A stretch of DNA of 64,000 nucleotides, from contig NC_061514.1 in NCBI RefSeq assembly GCF_022539505.1, positions 38,593,769-38,657,768 on the forward strand. The letters are read 5' to 3'. Of the stretch, positions 11,846 to 23,301 are shown piece by piece. How positions within the stretch are numbered: the stretch's first letter is position 1; each line of letters opens with the position of its first letter. Origin of the DNA: Lolium rigidum (Eukaryota > Streptophyta > Magnoliopsida > Poales > Poaceae). The position numbers and the translations under genes were made by a program. The notes under the pieces are model-generated. The model was not told where the DNA came from and made no database searches. It worked only from the letters and a program-made list of their open reading frames with translations.

Positions 11846-12191
11846 TTCTCCGAGATTCATCATTCCTCCGACTTCATTCAGCTCGGATCCGAAGAGAATC
11901 TTGAAGAGCTTCAAAAACTTTTACTTGATTCCGGGTTCATTCACTCGGAACTCCTTCGTCCTCAGATTAGGTATCGCAACGGAGATTCCGCTTTTCCCGC
12001 GCACAACCTCCTTTTTTCCCGCGCTAAATTTTCGCAGATGCAAATCTTTAGCCGGAAATTTCGGGAGTGCATGGTTAAGTTACCTCCACGTCGTTTTACC
12101 GCACTTGACCTAAGACACGTGTCATCCATCCAACGGTGCGACCGTTCCGTTTCCACCGTCGGATCCGAATCCCGAATCTTCGCGCGTGGCC

Positions 12192-12199
12192 TATAAATA
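12192..12199 (+). promoter_or_regulatory. TATA box of the Gypsy-1 antisense gene
   Basis: GGCCTATAAATA lies 343 bases before the antisense ATG, following the word CATCCAACGG at about 12127. The same pair of words precedes the Gypsy-2 antisense gene (CATCCAACGG near 41532, TATAAATA at 41563-41570). The region 11846-12541 otherwise holds only this promoter and leader. Confidence 0.6.
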
Positions 12200-12541
12200 C
12201 CCCGCGGCTCGGTAACTCTTCATTCTTTCACCGCACCTTATCACTTCATCTTCTTCCTCGCACCGCGCCGCCCGACAGATCTCAACTCCGGCGAACCTTC
12301 CACGCGGGAGCTTCACGCGCCGCCGTCTCAAGCCTCTCCTCCAACCAAGATCGCTACGGTTGACCAAGAAATCAACTCCGCCGCCGATTTGTGGTCATCG
12401 GAGGCTCGAAGCCGCCAGTTTGCTGACCTCCACTTCGCCGGAACTTCGCCGGACCGTCGCGCCATTGCCGGTACGTGCACCGGACTTGTAGAAGAAGAAG
12501 TAGCTGTAGCATAGATTTTTCGGTTACTCAACTTAGCTCAC

Positions 12542-15500
12542 ATGGGTGCAGCCGGAAGCATGCCTCACGGTTCTCCTCACAGTACTGGTAGTTCTCCGAG
12601 TAACCCGGATCCCGGTGCCGTGGAACCGATTTGCCCGGATCCCATTGCGTACCTACCACCATATGTTTCCGACGTTAGGCTTGCTCAACCATTCTCCGCC
12701 TCTTCCAGTACTTTATTAGGCCGGATCCCAACAGCCCAGGAGCTCGAAGAGGAGCTACAAGGCCAAGCTAGAATGGCAGCCAAGGTACAAGAGGCGGAAA
12801 ACAAAAAAGCTTCCAAGGCCCGGAGCCGTGAAGGGGTGCGGGGTCAATGGTGGCCCTGCGAGACAACAGACGCGGAGCTCCGGGAACTCCAAAATGAAGG
12901 CATGATCTCCGAACATTGGAGTTTCACGCGCGACTCCGACGTTCCCAAGCCCGACACAGACGAACGTGTCATGACGAAGGCGTGGGTCGAGCGCGGATTA
13001 TCGCTCCCTTGCTCGGAGTTCTTCCTCTCCGTCCTCGACACGTACGGGCTCCAGCCCCACAACATCTGCCCCAACTCCTACCTTCTGCTCTCAAACTTCG
13101 CTACTCTTTGCGAGGGGCATCTCGGAATTCGACCCGACATCAAACTATGGCAATTCTTTTTCCGAGTGAAGAAGGAGACGAAGGACAAGGTCATGCTCAA
13201 CTGCGGAAGTATGACGTTCATGCTCCGCTCTGGTCGGATGTATCCTCCTCACGACTCCCACGAATCCGTCCGGTATTGGAACGCCGGATGGTTTTATGTG
13301 AAGAACGCGCCAGTTCCAAGCGTCCATGACGGACTCCCGCCCTTCAGCAACACGCCTCCGGAAGAATTGGCGAGCTGGAGCTTCATCCCCACACTTGCCC
13401 AGACGCCCATATTGGAGAAGGCCGCGCGGAGGATTTCCTGGTTAGTTCATGATGGACTAACCGGAGCCCAGCTCACCCTCAGCTGGTTCACGCGGAGGAT
13501 CCAACCTTTGCGCTACAACGCACGTCTGATGTGCGCGTACACTGGGGCTGACGATCTCCTCCGAGTCACCCGCCACGATCTTCCGGCCGACTCCCTCAAG
13601 AGGAGGTTCAAAACGTTGGTGAAGATTGCTAGAGGCCAACAGGTCCCGGAACTGATTAAGGATATCAGCACACACGATAAATGTCCTCCGGTAAGCGCTT
13701 ATACCTTCGCATTCCTTTATCCTTTCACAATTTTCTAAGTGTTTAACTTGTTCTGCTCACTCTTTTCGCAGCTTGACTCTTTGGCGGAGGAAAACCTGCG
13801 CACCATACTCCGAGTTCCCGTTAGCGGTGACTCGGTGGAAGAGGAAATGGAGGACCCTGAGGAGGAAGAGGAACAAGCACCTCGAAAGGCTGCTCCTCGA
13901 CCTACAAAGCGTTCCCGCGCCAAAGTCTCCGGCTCCGACGCCGGAGGCAGCGGCGAGGCTTCCGCCAAGAAACCCAGGGTGGTCAAACCACCTCCGCTTG
14001 ACTCCAGGAAGGCGGAGCGCCAACGCCTGAAGATGCTTTCGACAGCAGGAAAACCCTCACGTCCCAACATTCCGGGTGCAACGTAAGTTTCCGAGTAATG
14101 TGCGTTATCTATATTGGTGAGCTGTATTATGCATATTTTCCTTTTACTTGCTCACAGGAATCCGAACCCTACCACCGCGCGGACCAACGTTCAGGAGCAT
14201 ATCACTAAGTATATGCAGAAGAAATCTCCCGCCGTTGGTCCTTTGACGCCAACTCCGCCGAGCGCTCCACAAGCCCCCCTGCAGCCTTCTCCTCCTCCCG
14301 CGGACCAGTCTCCAGCTCCTGCCGCACCCACTCCACCGGAAGTAATTCCGGTTAGCAGCGACAGAGCGGGCGGAGATGATTCCAGCGGCAAGGGTCCCAT
14401 CAATGATGAATTTGAAGGACAAAGCCAAGGGGAAGCAGAAGAAATCTCCTCCGGCAAAGCTGAAGCCACCACAGGCGATATGGTCGTTTTTCCCTAGAAC
14501 TTTGGAGATCCGGCTGATCTTACCTCCACCCCAAAAGCCTATGCCACAAAGTTTTTTAACAAACTAACGGAGGCAGAGAAGTGGGAGCTGGAGCAAGATT
14601 TGCTCAATGCTATGCTGAACAATGCATGGGGCAAACCGGACGTCGAAACGTCGGAGATCCAGGACGCCAAGAAAAACATTGGCCAGTTCTTCGACAAGCT
14701 TGTTTGCAAGCAAAAGGTAACTCCCCCAGTAGCCCCCAAGTATTTAGGCGGAAACTTTATTAGTTAGCGTCTGAATACTTTTAGAGAACTTAATCTGAAA
14801 GGAAATTTTAAAAGTCGTGGTAGCCCCCAAGCATGATGGCGGAAAAAATTTCCAGCCACAATGCTTTAGAAAGACTTAAACCATGATGGCGGAACTTACT
14901 CCGTTTCTGGCTGTGTTTGCAGGAGAAAAAAGCCTTGCACTACGAGTTGCATAAAAATATTGCGCTGCAACGTCGTGTGACCATCAGCCAGGTGGAGAAA
15001 ATCCAGCGCTTCCAAGCAGAGAATGCGGATTTGAAGAAACAGCTATCAGATGCCCAAGGTTGGTTTCCGATTACTGACGACTGTGGGTTGTTCCGCATTT
15101 TTTCCGAACTTGACGCTTTATGTAACTATGAGCAGGTGCCTCCTCTTCTCTTGCAGCTTCCTCTGAGTTAGAAACTCTACGTGCTTCACAGAAAGATCTT
15201 GAAGCGAAGCTCGCAGAGGCAGAACAGAAAATTTCTGAGAAGAACTCGGAGCTTGCTCGCAAAACTGGTGAGTTTGAGCTGAAAAGACAGACTGACAGCG
15301 ACATCATCCAGAAGCAGCAAAAAGAAATTGGAGGTCTTCGCAAATATATGAAGACAGCGGAGAGCTGCTGGGACTTGCTCAATTCCGACGTCATGGGTAC
15401 GTCCTCGAAACTCATATGACAGCATGCGTGTAACTTGTTGTTTTTAACAAAACTTGTATTTTCCAGATCCGCTTGGATATGATGAGGAACGTCGAAGCCA

Positions 15501-16116
15501 GTTCCCGCGCGATGACCTGCTACAGCTGGCCTGAGAAGACTGCAAGGATATCATCTCCGCCTCCAGGAAAATCTGTCACAACCTCAACATCAAGAAGAGC
15601 CGAACCTGTGAAGTGCGTAAGCTCATCAAGAGGATGGATTTGCTTCCGGAGCTGGTTATGGATCTGCAATCTTCTTCGGCACGGGGTGCAGCTGCCATGT
15701 CCTTGGCTATGTGCTTAGCGCATAATCCGAGTTTGGACCTAGACCGGGTGACTTCTGGCGTTCCTCCGGATGCTGATGTCAATGCACTGCTTGACGCGGT
15801 TAGCGGCTATGATACACGCATTGCTCGGAGGATCCGCCACGATGAATTCTATGAGAAGGTGGTTCTTCCTGCTGACGAGCCTCTCGAAGCTGAGCTTTTG
15901 AAGGATCGCGAAGCGGAAACCAGGCCTGCCCAATCCGGAAGCCAGTATACTTGGACGAGCTCAAAGAACCAAGGTGGCACTGCTTCTCCGGCTGCAACTG
16001 GAGCCGAGGAAGATGAAGATGTCTCTTCGCCTGCCAAAGACGCGGAGAAGGAAGCTCCAACTGATGCCGGAGGAGCTGACGCCAATGTGGAAACTTCTCC
16101 GGCTAAGGAGGAGTAA
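12542..16116 (+). pseudogene. Antisense gene of Gypsy-1 with Transposase_28-like domain and coiled coil
   Basis: Six exons with standard GT/AG junctions can be laid out: 12542-13690, 13772-14082, 14158-14716, 14923-15058, 15157-15395 and 15467-16116. Exon 1 encodes about 383 residues; residues 151-290 resemble the Transposase_28 ('putative gypsy type transposon') domain seen on the antisense strand of grass Gypsy elements. Exons 2-3 give an acidic, proline-rich linker with basic KRSRAK-like stretches. Exons 4-5 give a Q/E/K-rich coiled coil. Exon 6 has a conserved helical block around ARGAAAMSLAMCLAHNP and an acidic tail. Two stops break it: TAG at 14495-14497, with the coding continuing in a shifted frame, and TGA at 15532-15534. 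Function is unknown; the layout suggests a DNA- or protein-binding factor rather than an enzyme. Confidence 0.75.
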
Positions 16117-16691
16117 AAACTTAGTCCTGCGGAAAAACAATGCATCATTTTGGCCCCAGCGAGGGTTTGTAATAAGACTTTAAATTCTTAAGTAGCTAGG
16201 GACGAAACAACTATGCATGGGCGGAAACAACTTATCCTGCTATCCCTTAATATTATTCTGCATGTTTCATTTTATGTCGGAAAGCAAGTGCTGATTTCGT
16301 TGTTTTCCGGCTTGCTCGCTTGACCTTCCGCGAGCCGGAAGACCTTAGCCGGAAACGCTCGCCAGCGGCGACGAAACCCAATGGTAATCCGTCAATAACC
16401 GCGGAAACAAGCCCCCAAGCATTAGGTGCCGGAAATCGCTACTAGGAATCCACGAGTTCGCAACAGATAACAATTTAATCAGAAAACTTAAGCTTACGTC
16501 CTGAGGGACGATTTTTGAAAATCACAACTTTCATACACGCCTAGGCGGAAATATCCAGCTCGCGGTTTTAGTCGGAAAACATACACGATCTAAAAATGAA
16601 CAAGTAAAGGAGGTAAATGACTCATAGAGTGAACCAAAAGCTTTATTTCATTGATCATGCATAATATTGTTACAAAGTATGTAATCCTATG
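16117..16691. other. Spacer between convergent antisense and integrase genes
   Basis: This stretch holds the 3' ends of the plus-strand antisense gene and the minus-strand integrase remnant. A polypurine-tract-like word (AAGCCCCCAAGC) occurs near 16409. No other feature is seen. Confidence 0.5.
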
Positions 16692-17373
16692 CTAAGTGTG
16701 GAAAGGACGTAGCTGTGCAATGTTCCAAGGACGCTCTGTTTCGTCGTAGATATCACCCGGATCCTCCCTTTTTCGTTTCCGGTGCCAGTTAGCAGGTCTA
16801 TCCTTTAGCTCTCGGAAATCGACAAGGTAGTACGATCCGTTGTGAAGCACTTTGCTAATGACGAAAGGTCCTTCCCATGGAGATTGCAACTTGTGATCTT
16901 TCACCTGGCGAAGGCGGAGAACCAGGTCTCCGGCCATGAACGAGCGATTCCGGACTCGACGAATATGATAACGTCGGAGCTTCTGCTGGTAGATGGCGGA
17001 GCGCTGGTCAGCTAAATTCCGAGCTTCTTCGATCAGGTCCACGGATAGCTGTCTCGGCCTCGTCGACTGTTTCTTCATTATAGGCGGAAACTCGCGGCGA
17101 ATCGTGGATGATGTCGGAGGGAATCACGGCTTCGGATCCGTATACCAGGAAAAATGGGGTAAACCTCGTTGACTCGTTGGGGGTAGTTCGCAAACTCCAC
17201 AAGACAGCGTCTAGTTCGTCAGCCCAAGCTCCAGCTGCTCGTCGCAGCGGTTCTTCAAGGCGTGGCTTGATTCCTGATAATATTAGACCGTTAGCCCTTT
17301 CAACTTGACCATTGGATTGTGGGTGAGCCACAGATGCAAGGTCCAATCGGATCCCCATTGTCTCACTCTGCAT
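16692..17373 (-). pseudogene. Gypsy-1 integrase, C-terminal remnant
   Basis: The minus strand encodes the end of an rve-type integrase. It starts just before HPQSNGQVERAN, which carries the third acidic catalytic residue, and runs through the RTTPNESTRFTPFFLVYG segment. A frameshift near 17060 moves into the terminal part (QVKDHKLQSPWEGPFVI, ending NIAQLRPFHT). The zinc-binding domain and the first two catalytic aspartates are missing, so it cannot integrate DNA. Confidence 0.85.
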
Positions 17374-17711
17374 TGGTCTTCCACCGTTATTTCCTGCTCA
17401 GGGGCGGATTGGGTGGGTTTTGATATTTTCAGATCTAAGGCGGAATCTTTGCTAGGAAGTTCCCGCGTCTCAGATCGGATCTTCGCGACTGCGTCCTGCT
17501 CAGCAGCGGTCGCGTCAGCGCTACTTACCAGTGGTTTTCCGTCGGAATCGACGGTTTCCCCGATGAAGATGTGTATGCCGCCAACTGGGACGATGGAGAG
17601 CTTGACGGGGTCGGTTTTAGCCGGAATCCAATACTCATCCGGAGGGACGATCGGCAGATTTCCGGCGTAAAGGACACGCCCCACGGCGATGGTGTCGTCA
17701 TAGCTTCCCAT
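17373..17711 (-). pseudogene. Gypsy-1 gag, N-terminal remnant
   Basis: An ATG at 17711 on the minus strand follows the primer-binding-like region and opens about 112 codons beginning MGSYDDTIAVGRV. This is the position of the gag start in Tat-like elements. The frame then runs directly into integrase sequence, so the rest of gag, protease, reverse transcriptase, RNase H and half of integrase are gone in one deletion. Confidence 0.65.
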
Positions 17712-17770
17712 GGCGGAACCCTCCCGGTTCCGGCCTCCGGCATGCCGCGAGCCCCACGGTGGGCGCCAAC

Positions 17771-18330
17771 CGTCGTTGCCTAATCGACGGTACCTCGGAG
17801 GAGGGATCCTCACGAGGGGGAGAAGAAGTAGGGGCCATAGGGCGGAGTGCACACGGGACGGTGGTACGCGAGTTACCCAGCTTCGGAACACCCGCACGAT
17901 GATAGGGCCTACCGCTGCTTGTCCGGAATTATCCGGGCGCTTTCGCGTTGTTACAATGAGTTGTGGTTGTGCCTCTAGGGCTCCCGGGATCCGGCTTATA
18001 AAGGCGCACGGATCTAGGGTTTACATGGAGAGTCCTAGCCGGAATACAAGTTGCCTAACTACGGTACAATGTCTTGCCGTGTACGTCAAGGATCCGCCTT
18101 CCTCTAAGTACGTGTCTGGATCCGGATACTTCATGGGCCGTCACGGATCCGGCTTCCTTCGTAGGTCGGTTGAGATCCGGCTTCCTGTTCTCGAGCTGGA
18201 CTTCATCCTTCGGGATCTACAGCAACTGGGCCGCCCGATGGGCCACATGCCTCACCACCATCTATGGGCCACCCGGGCTTGCCGGATCTAGGCCATGCCA
18301 TTGATATACCCATAAAGTATACCCACAACA
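17771..18330 (-). repeat. Gypsy-1 5' LTR
   Basis: This 560-bp copy begins CGTCG where the partner has TGTCG, one terminal base changed. It is followed by the duplication GCCAT. The minus strand continues from it into the primer-binding-like TTGGCGCC at about 17763-17770. Confidence 0.9.
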
Positions 18331-18493
18331 GCCATCGATCGCCAGCGTTGTCCCCTAGCCGGCACCACCTCGGTGAGCCTCTTTTTTTTAATAAAGAAAC
18401 TTAGTTTTATGTGATGAACTTGAATATTAATTAATTTGGTCACTCATATATTCATGATGTTGTGTAATTAATGATTTTTGATATACTTATATA

Positions 18494-20700
18494 ATGCAGA
18501 TGAATCGACAATGGATGTATGGTGACCGATGCCATCCTGAGTTCATTACTGACATGCATTATTTTCTCAACGTGGCTGAGGCAGACAGGCGGTCGAATGG
18601 TTTCATTTGTTGTCCGAAGGATTACTCTACCTCAAAAACCCTTCACGTCCACCTGCTTGAGAACGGTTTCATGCCGACTATAATTGTTGGACCAAGCACG
18701 GAGAAAGAAGGGTTATAATGGAAGACAATGAAGAAGAAGAGGATAATGACAACTATCCTATGTTCACTGAAGATGGTGATAGTAGAATGGGGGGAGACGA
18801 AGCTGAAGAAGAGCCCATTTTTGATGAGCCCGATGACGAATTGGGTCGGGCCATTCTTGATGCGAAGATATACTGCGGAAGTGAAAAGGAGAGGTTGAAG
18901 TTTGAGAAATGTTAGAGGATCACAACAAACTGTTGTACCAAATTGCGAAGATGGCCAGAAAAAGCTGGGTAACAAACTGGAATTGCAGCATTGGAAGGTA
19001 GAGAATGATACTTTTAACAAGGAATTTGAAAAGTTGCTGAAAATAATAAAGAAGATGCTTCCAGGGGAGAACGTATTGCCCTATAGTACGTTCGAAGCAA
19101 AGAAGGTTGTCTGCCCTCTAGGATTAGAGGTGCAGAAGATACATGCATGCATCAGTGACTGCATCCTCTACCGCGAGGAGTACGAGAATTTGAGTGCATG
19201 CCCGGTATGTGGTGCATTGCAGTATAAGATCAGGCGAGATGACCCTGGTGATGTTGAGGGCGAGTCATTTCCCAGGAAGAGGATTCCTGCCAAGGTGATG
19301 TGGTATGCTCCTATAATACCACGGTTGAAACATTTGTTCCAAAACAAAGAGCATGCCAAGTTGTTGCGATGGCACAAAGAGGACCGTAAGAAAGATGTGA
19401 TGCTGAGACACCCCGCTGACGGGTCGCAGTGGGGAAATTCGACAGAGAGTTCAAGTCATTTTCAGATGACGCAAGGAACTTAAGATTTGGTCTAAGTACA
19501 TATGGCTTTAATCCTTTCGGGGAGCAGAGCTCCAGTCATGGCACCTGGCCAGTGACTCTATGTATCTATGACCTTCCTCCTTGGTTGTGCATGAAGCGGA
19601 AGTTCATTTTGATGCCAGTGCTCATCCAAGGCCCGAGGCAACGCGACAACGATATTGATGTGTACGTGAGGACATTGGTTGAAGAACTTTTACAGTTGTG
19701 GCGTGAAGAAGGTGTACCTATGTGGGATGAGCATGAACAAAAGAAGTTTAACCTACGAGCGTTGTTTTTTGTAACCATCAATGATTGGCATACTCTTAGT
19801 AACATTTCAGGATAGTCAAACAAGGGATACAATGCACGCACACACTGTTTAGGTGAGACTGACATTATATATTTGGGAAACAAGAATGTGTACCTGGGGC
19901 ATCGTCGATTCTTCCAAAACAACATCACGTAAGAAAGAGAGGAAAGCATTTCAGAGGTGAGGCAGATAACCGTACGAAGCCTACCCGCCCTACCGGGGAT
20001 GTTATATATGATATGGTCAAGGATTTAAAAGTGATCTTTGGAAAGGGTCCTGGCGGACAATATGTTCCGCATGATGTTGACGGACACGTACCCATGTGGA
20101 AGAAGATGTCTATATTTTGGGAGCTACCCTATTGGAAAATCCTAAAGGTTCACTCTGCAATCGACGTGATGCACGTGACGAAAAATCTTTGTGTGAGCCT
20201 GCTAAACTTCTTGGGCGTGTATAGGAAGACAAATGATACACCGGATGCACGGCAGGACTAGCAATGTATCCACGAAGGAAACAACCTGAATCCAGAGAAG
20301 TATCAAGGTACTGCAAGCTACGCTCTTACCAAAGAAGAGAAGGCGATCTTTTTTGAAGTCCTGAGTAGCATCAAGGTCGCGTCTGGCTTCTCGTCGAATA
20401 TAAAGGGAATAATAAACATGTCAGAGAAAAAGTTTCAAAACCTAAAGGCCCATGACTGCCACGTGATTATGACACAATTACTTCCGGTTGCATTGAGGGG
20501 GCTTCTGCCGGAAGATGTGCGTTCCTCAATGCAATTTCTCAGAAGGTGATCAATCCACTAACTCTAAAAAAATTACAGAAGGATGTGGTGCAATGTCTAG
20601 TCAGCTTCGAGTTGGTGTTCCCACCATCCTTTTTCAATATTATGACACATCTCCTCGTTCACCTGGTCGAAGAGGCTGGCGCGTTGGGTCTTTCCTATCT
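18494..20700 (+). pseudogene. CACTA TNP2-type transposase, frameshifted
   Basis: The conserved order of the TNP2/Transposase_21 family is readable across several frames: MNRQWMYGDR near 18500, GFICCPKDYS, an acidic block from 18718, EAKKVVCPLGLEVQKIHAC, ACPVCGALQYKIRRDDPGD, WYAPIIPRLKHLF, LPPWLCMKRKFIL, GKGPGGQYVPHD and SAIDVMHVTKNL (to about 20220). A DUF4218-like end (INPLTLKKLQKDVVQCL to HLLVHLVEEAG) reaches about 20690. A 3' splice site just before 18500 and a donor near 18372 suggest a leader intron. Shifts near 18700, 18915 and 19440, plus a TAG inside the frame at 19813-19815, break the protein. Right of 20700 the expected end is replaced by foreign LTR-like sequence. Confidence 0.9.
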
Positions 20701-20838
20701 TGCTACACGATTCCTAATACAACTCTATTTTCCTTATCGAGGATCCATGGGCTTCTGGGCCTTCAGAACTTCAGGACGTGGGACTCCAGATAACCTCGGG
20801 TACTTTATTCGGCAAGCCCTTTTGGCATGCCTATGTCA
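20701..20838. mobile_element. Gypsy LTR-like fragment inside the CACTA transposase
   Basis: From ATTCCTAATACAACTCTAT to ATGCCTATGTCA this stretch lines up with the right third of the Gypsy-2 LTR at about 40172-40306, in the same orientation, with substitutions and small gaps. The intermediate words GGGCTT, CGTGGG, GGTACT and TTCGGCA keep their order. It ends exactly where an LTR should end (TGTCA). The left part of the LTR is missing. It probably marks an old, truncated LTR at the transposase/ORF2 junction. Confidence 0.7.
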
Positions 20839-22756
20839 CTCGTAGCAGTCCACATGAGCAGCAAAGTCCACATGAGCAGCAAAGGCCATCGACTCCTCCT
20901 GCTAGCAGTCCACATGAGAAGCAAAGTCCACACCTACCCGAGAGGGACCCTAGCACGAGTCCACCATCTCGATATCCTCCGCGTAAGAAAGCGCCTGTTT
21001 AGCGGAACGGTTCGCCGGCTAGGAAGAGACCTAGAAAGGATAAAACACAGCTGCCTATTGAGAAGTTACCTTGGGAAAGAACTATCGAGAAATGCACCGT
21101 AATCTCTAGTCCAAGGTGGAACTCCATTTTGCTAAGAAAGTGCCAGAGATACCTTTTGAGAAGACACTAGATCCGGTGAAAGTTGTGTGTACCGTTGAGA
21201 ATCTATATGACCCTGTACCATCGCCGCCATCTGACTATAGGCGTTCTATTGAAAGGTCATATGATGAGATGGTGCTGGCAAAAAAACCCGATCAATCGGT
21301 GGTCCAGGCGAAAAAAGGGAAACAAGTGCACCAGCTCGGAGAACAACCCGTTCAATCGGTCCCCCCTCTCAAGGTGTTTGACGAGAAGGCCGTTCAAAGT
21401 TCTCGACAAAACACAACCGATTACCCCATCGCTAAAGTAGCATATAAATTTATTCAAGGAAAAGATTTGGTCGAGAATGTCAGGTCGCTACCAACAAGTA
21501 TGCGTAATTTGCATATATGGTACACTAATGCCACAAAGCGAGGGATCGAGGCTATCATGGTGCGAGGTAAGGATGAGCACTACTTCCAATAATACTCTGT
21601 GAGCATTGACTTCTTCGAACTTTTTCAGTTATACAATCTCCGGGCCCTCGACAAATTATCATCAGTTGCTATTGTCTGTAAGTGATTTATTTATTGTAAT
21701 TTGAGAAGTCTTTAGCTCAGCTCGTTCATTGTCTGCAATTATCCTCAATTTAATCTTTTGTGCGGTATATTATGCATATCGAAGAAGCTCAAATGCAAAA
21801 GGGATAAAATCACGGACATTGGGTTCATTGACCCGGATACAATGCATGAAAAAACCATAGAAGATCTCATGTATAACACGGATACACTTGAGACTTTGCT
21901 AAGGTTTTTGAAGCGACAAGGTGACAAAAAATAATACATTGGCCTTACAACTTCAAGTGAGTGTTATTGTCTTCTAACACATTCTATTTTGCTCACCAGA
22001 TGTTTAAATTTTAACTGATGACTTATATCTATGACACTGCATATTTAATCGTGCGCATGTTCCACTTTATTCTTATCATCATTAAAATGTACGATGGAGA
22101 AGTTGAAGTCTTTGACTCACTAGCAAAGAGCCTATACTATACAAGACGGCTTTTGATATGCTCAAAAAGTAATTTTAATTCTTATCGGTTTTTTCGTTAA
22201 TTTCCTGATATAAACAAACTGATAACTATTTTATGCATTTTCTTTGTCGGGCAGCGTATGACAAACGTTCATCCAAGAAGATCTGGCTGGTAGATGGAAA
22301 CCGAAGCTGATATGGCGTGCGAACAAAGTAAGTAGTACTACCTAGGTTCACACACCTTTATGATACTTGATTATTGTTTGATTGAATTATATTCTTCTAC
22401 AGAAATGCGCGAAACAACCATTGGGGATTAATCTATGTGGATACTATGTTTGCGAGTACATTCACAAGATTGTAAGCGAGAGAATGAATAATCAAAGAAA
22501 TAAAGAGGTACGTAAACAATATTCACAAATTTATTTTGTTACCATCAGTTGCGTTGAGTTTCAGTCATAATTATATATATATATATATATATATATACAT
22601 AGCTCATGTATTCATTTGTATCTCATTCTTTTACAGTTGTCAAGAAAGCCGGACGCGCTCTCAATGAAGCACCGCTTCAAAGCAATTGGCGAGGAATTGG
22701 CAGCATTTTTCCTTCGGGACGTCATAGCTAATTTCAGAGAGTACCACTATGCATGA
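20839..22756 (+). pseudogene. CACTA ORF2 with Ulp1-like (C48) cysteine protease domain
   Basis: After a proline-rich start with repeated SPHEQQ/SPHEKQ units (20845-20990), the reading resembles the second gene of grass CACTA elements. Pieces with intron-like spacers are FAKKVPEIPFEKTLDPVK (about 21120), ESYPIAKVAYKFI-like and WYTNATKRGIEAIMVRGK segments to 21592, FFELFQLYNLRALDK (about 21610), a DIGFIDPDT segment (about 21815), then FHFILIII, VEVFDSLA and INLCGYYVCEYI. The last three carry the His, Asp and Cys positions of the C48 de-SUMOylating peptidase fold. It ends EYHYA at TGA 22754-22756. Frameshifts and stops prevent a full protein. Confidence 0.75.
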
Positions 22757-22850
22757 AGATATACATGTAATATATAATTTGCCTCAGAGAGTACCACTAT
22801 GCTACATGTAATATATATTATGCCTCGGAGAGTACCACTATGCATGAAGA
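22734..22850. repeat. Short tandem repeat at the end of CACTA ORF2
   Basis: The word AGAGAGTACCACTATGC or a close variant occurs three times, near 22735, 22787 and 22829, each followed by similar AT-rich sequence. The first copy encodes the protein end; the others are downstream duplicates. Confidence 0.75.
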
Positions 22851-23301
22851 TCGATCTTCATCCATGTACTACTTAATTTCCGATCTTATGCAATTACATG
22901 TGTTATATATATGCACCAAGTTGATATGCATCACCTTGATCTTCATGTACTACCTAAACCCAAACGTGTTTCTGGTCAACGCGATCGTCGTACGATGAAA
23001 CAGTCCGATACCCCTAAACCCCTCCTAAATCCTAAACCCTGAATTCTCTACCGTGGTAGAGATTTATGCACTTTCTCTGCCGCGTCCCTCACCTTTGGTA
23101 CCGGTTCGTGTTACAAGCCGGTACAAAAGGTCTCCAGCCCCACGGTCTCCTCCGTGCCCATATGGAGGCACTTTTAATACCGGTTCGTAAGGAACCAGTA
23201 CCAAAGGGGGGACGCTTTTGTCCCGATTCATTGGTACCGGTTGTTAAACCGGTACCAAAACCCCTCTGAAACCGGTACGAATGACCGTTTTTCTACTAGT
23301 G
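22757..23301. repeat. CACTA right subterminal region
   Basis: Non-coding right arm. Inverted pairs of the ACCGGT-centred motif lie at about 23092-23130, 23171-23206 and 23229-23262, mirroring the left arm. The end is the 17-bp terminal repeat. A stretch of degenerate CCTAAACCC-like words near 23013-23040 is also present. Confidence 0.8.

Larger units (their letters stand above)
11275..18330 (-). mobile_element. Gypsy-1: Tat-like LTR retrotransposon nested in the CACTA element
   Basis: Two LTRs (11275-11832 and 17771-18330) are flanked by a perfect 5-bp duplication GCCAT (11270-11274 and 18331-18335). The sense direction is minus: next to 17771 the minus strand reads TTGGCGCCCACCG, a primer-binding-like site, and next to 11832 it reads TTCGGGGGCTAC, the polypurine tract. 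Sense coding is reduced to a gag beginning fused to the end of integrase. The rest of the interior is a multi-exon gene on the opposite strand. Protease, reverse transcriptase and RNase H are absent, so the element is non-autonomous. Lineage is inferred from the primer site and the antisense gene, not from a tree. Confidence 0.9.
10696..23301 (+). mobile_element. CACTA (En/Spm) DNA transposon, complete ends
   Basis: The element starts CACTAGTACAAAAACGG, and its right end is the reverse complement of CACTAGTAGAAAAACGG, a terminal inverted repeat with one mismatch. The three bases outside each end are ATA (10693-10695 and 23302-23304), the 3-bp target duplication of CACTA elements. Next to each end are repeated subterminal motifs. 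Coding remnants on the plus strand are a TNP2-type transposase (18494-20700) and an ORF2 with an Ulp1-like protease (20839-22756), both broken by frameshifts. A 7-kb Gypsy element is nested at 11275-18330; without it the CACTA element would be about 5.5 kb. Both genes are broken, so it cannot move without help in trans. Confidence 0.93.

Noticed and set aside
23013..23045. Telomere-like CCTAAACCC words
   Set aside because: Only a few degenerate units with changed spacing inside the CACTA arm; not an interstitial telomere array.
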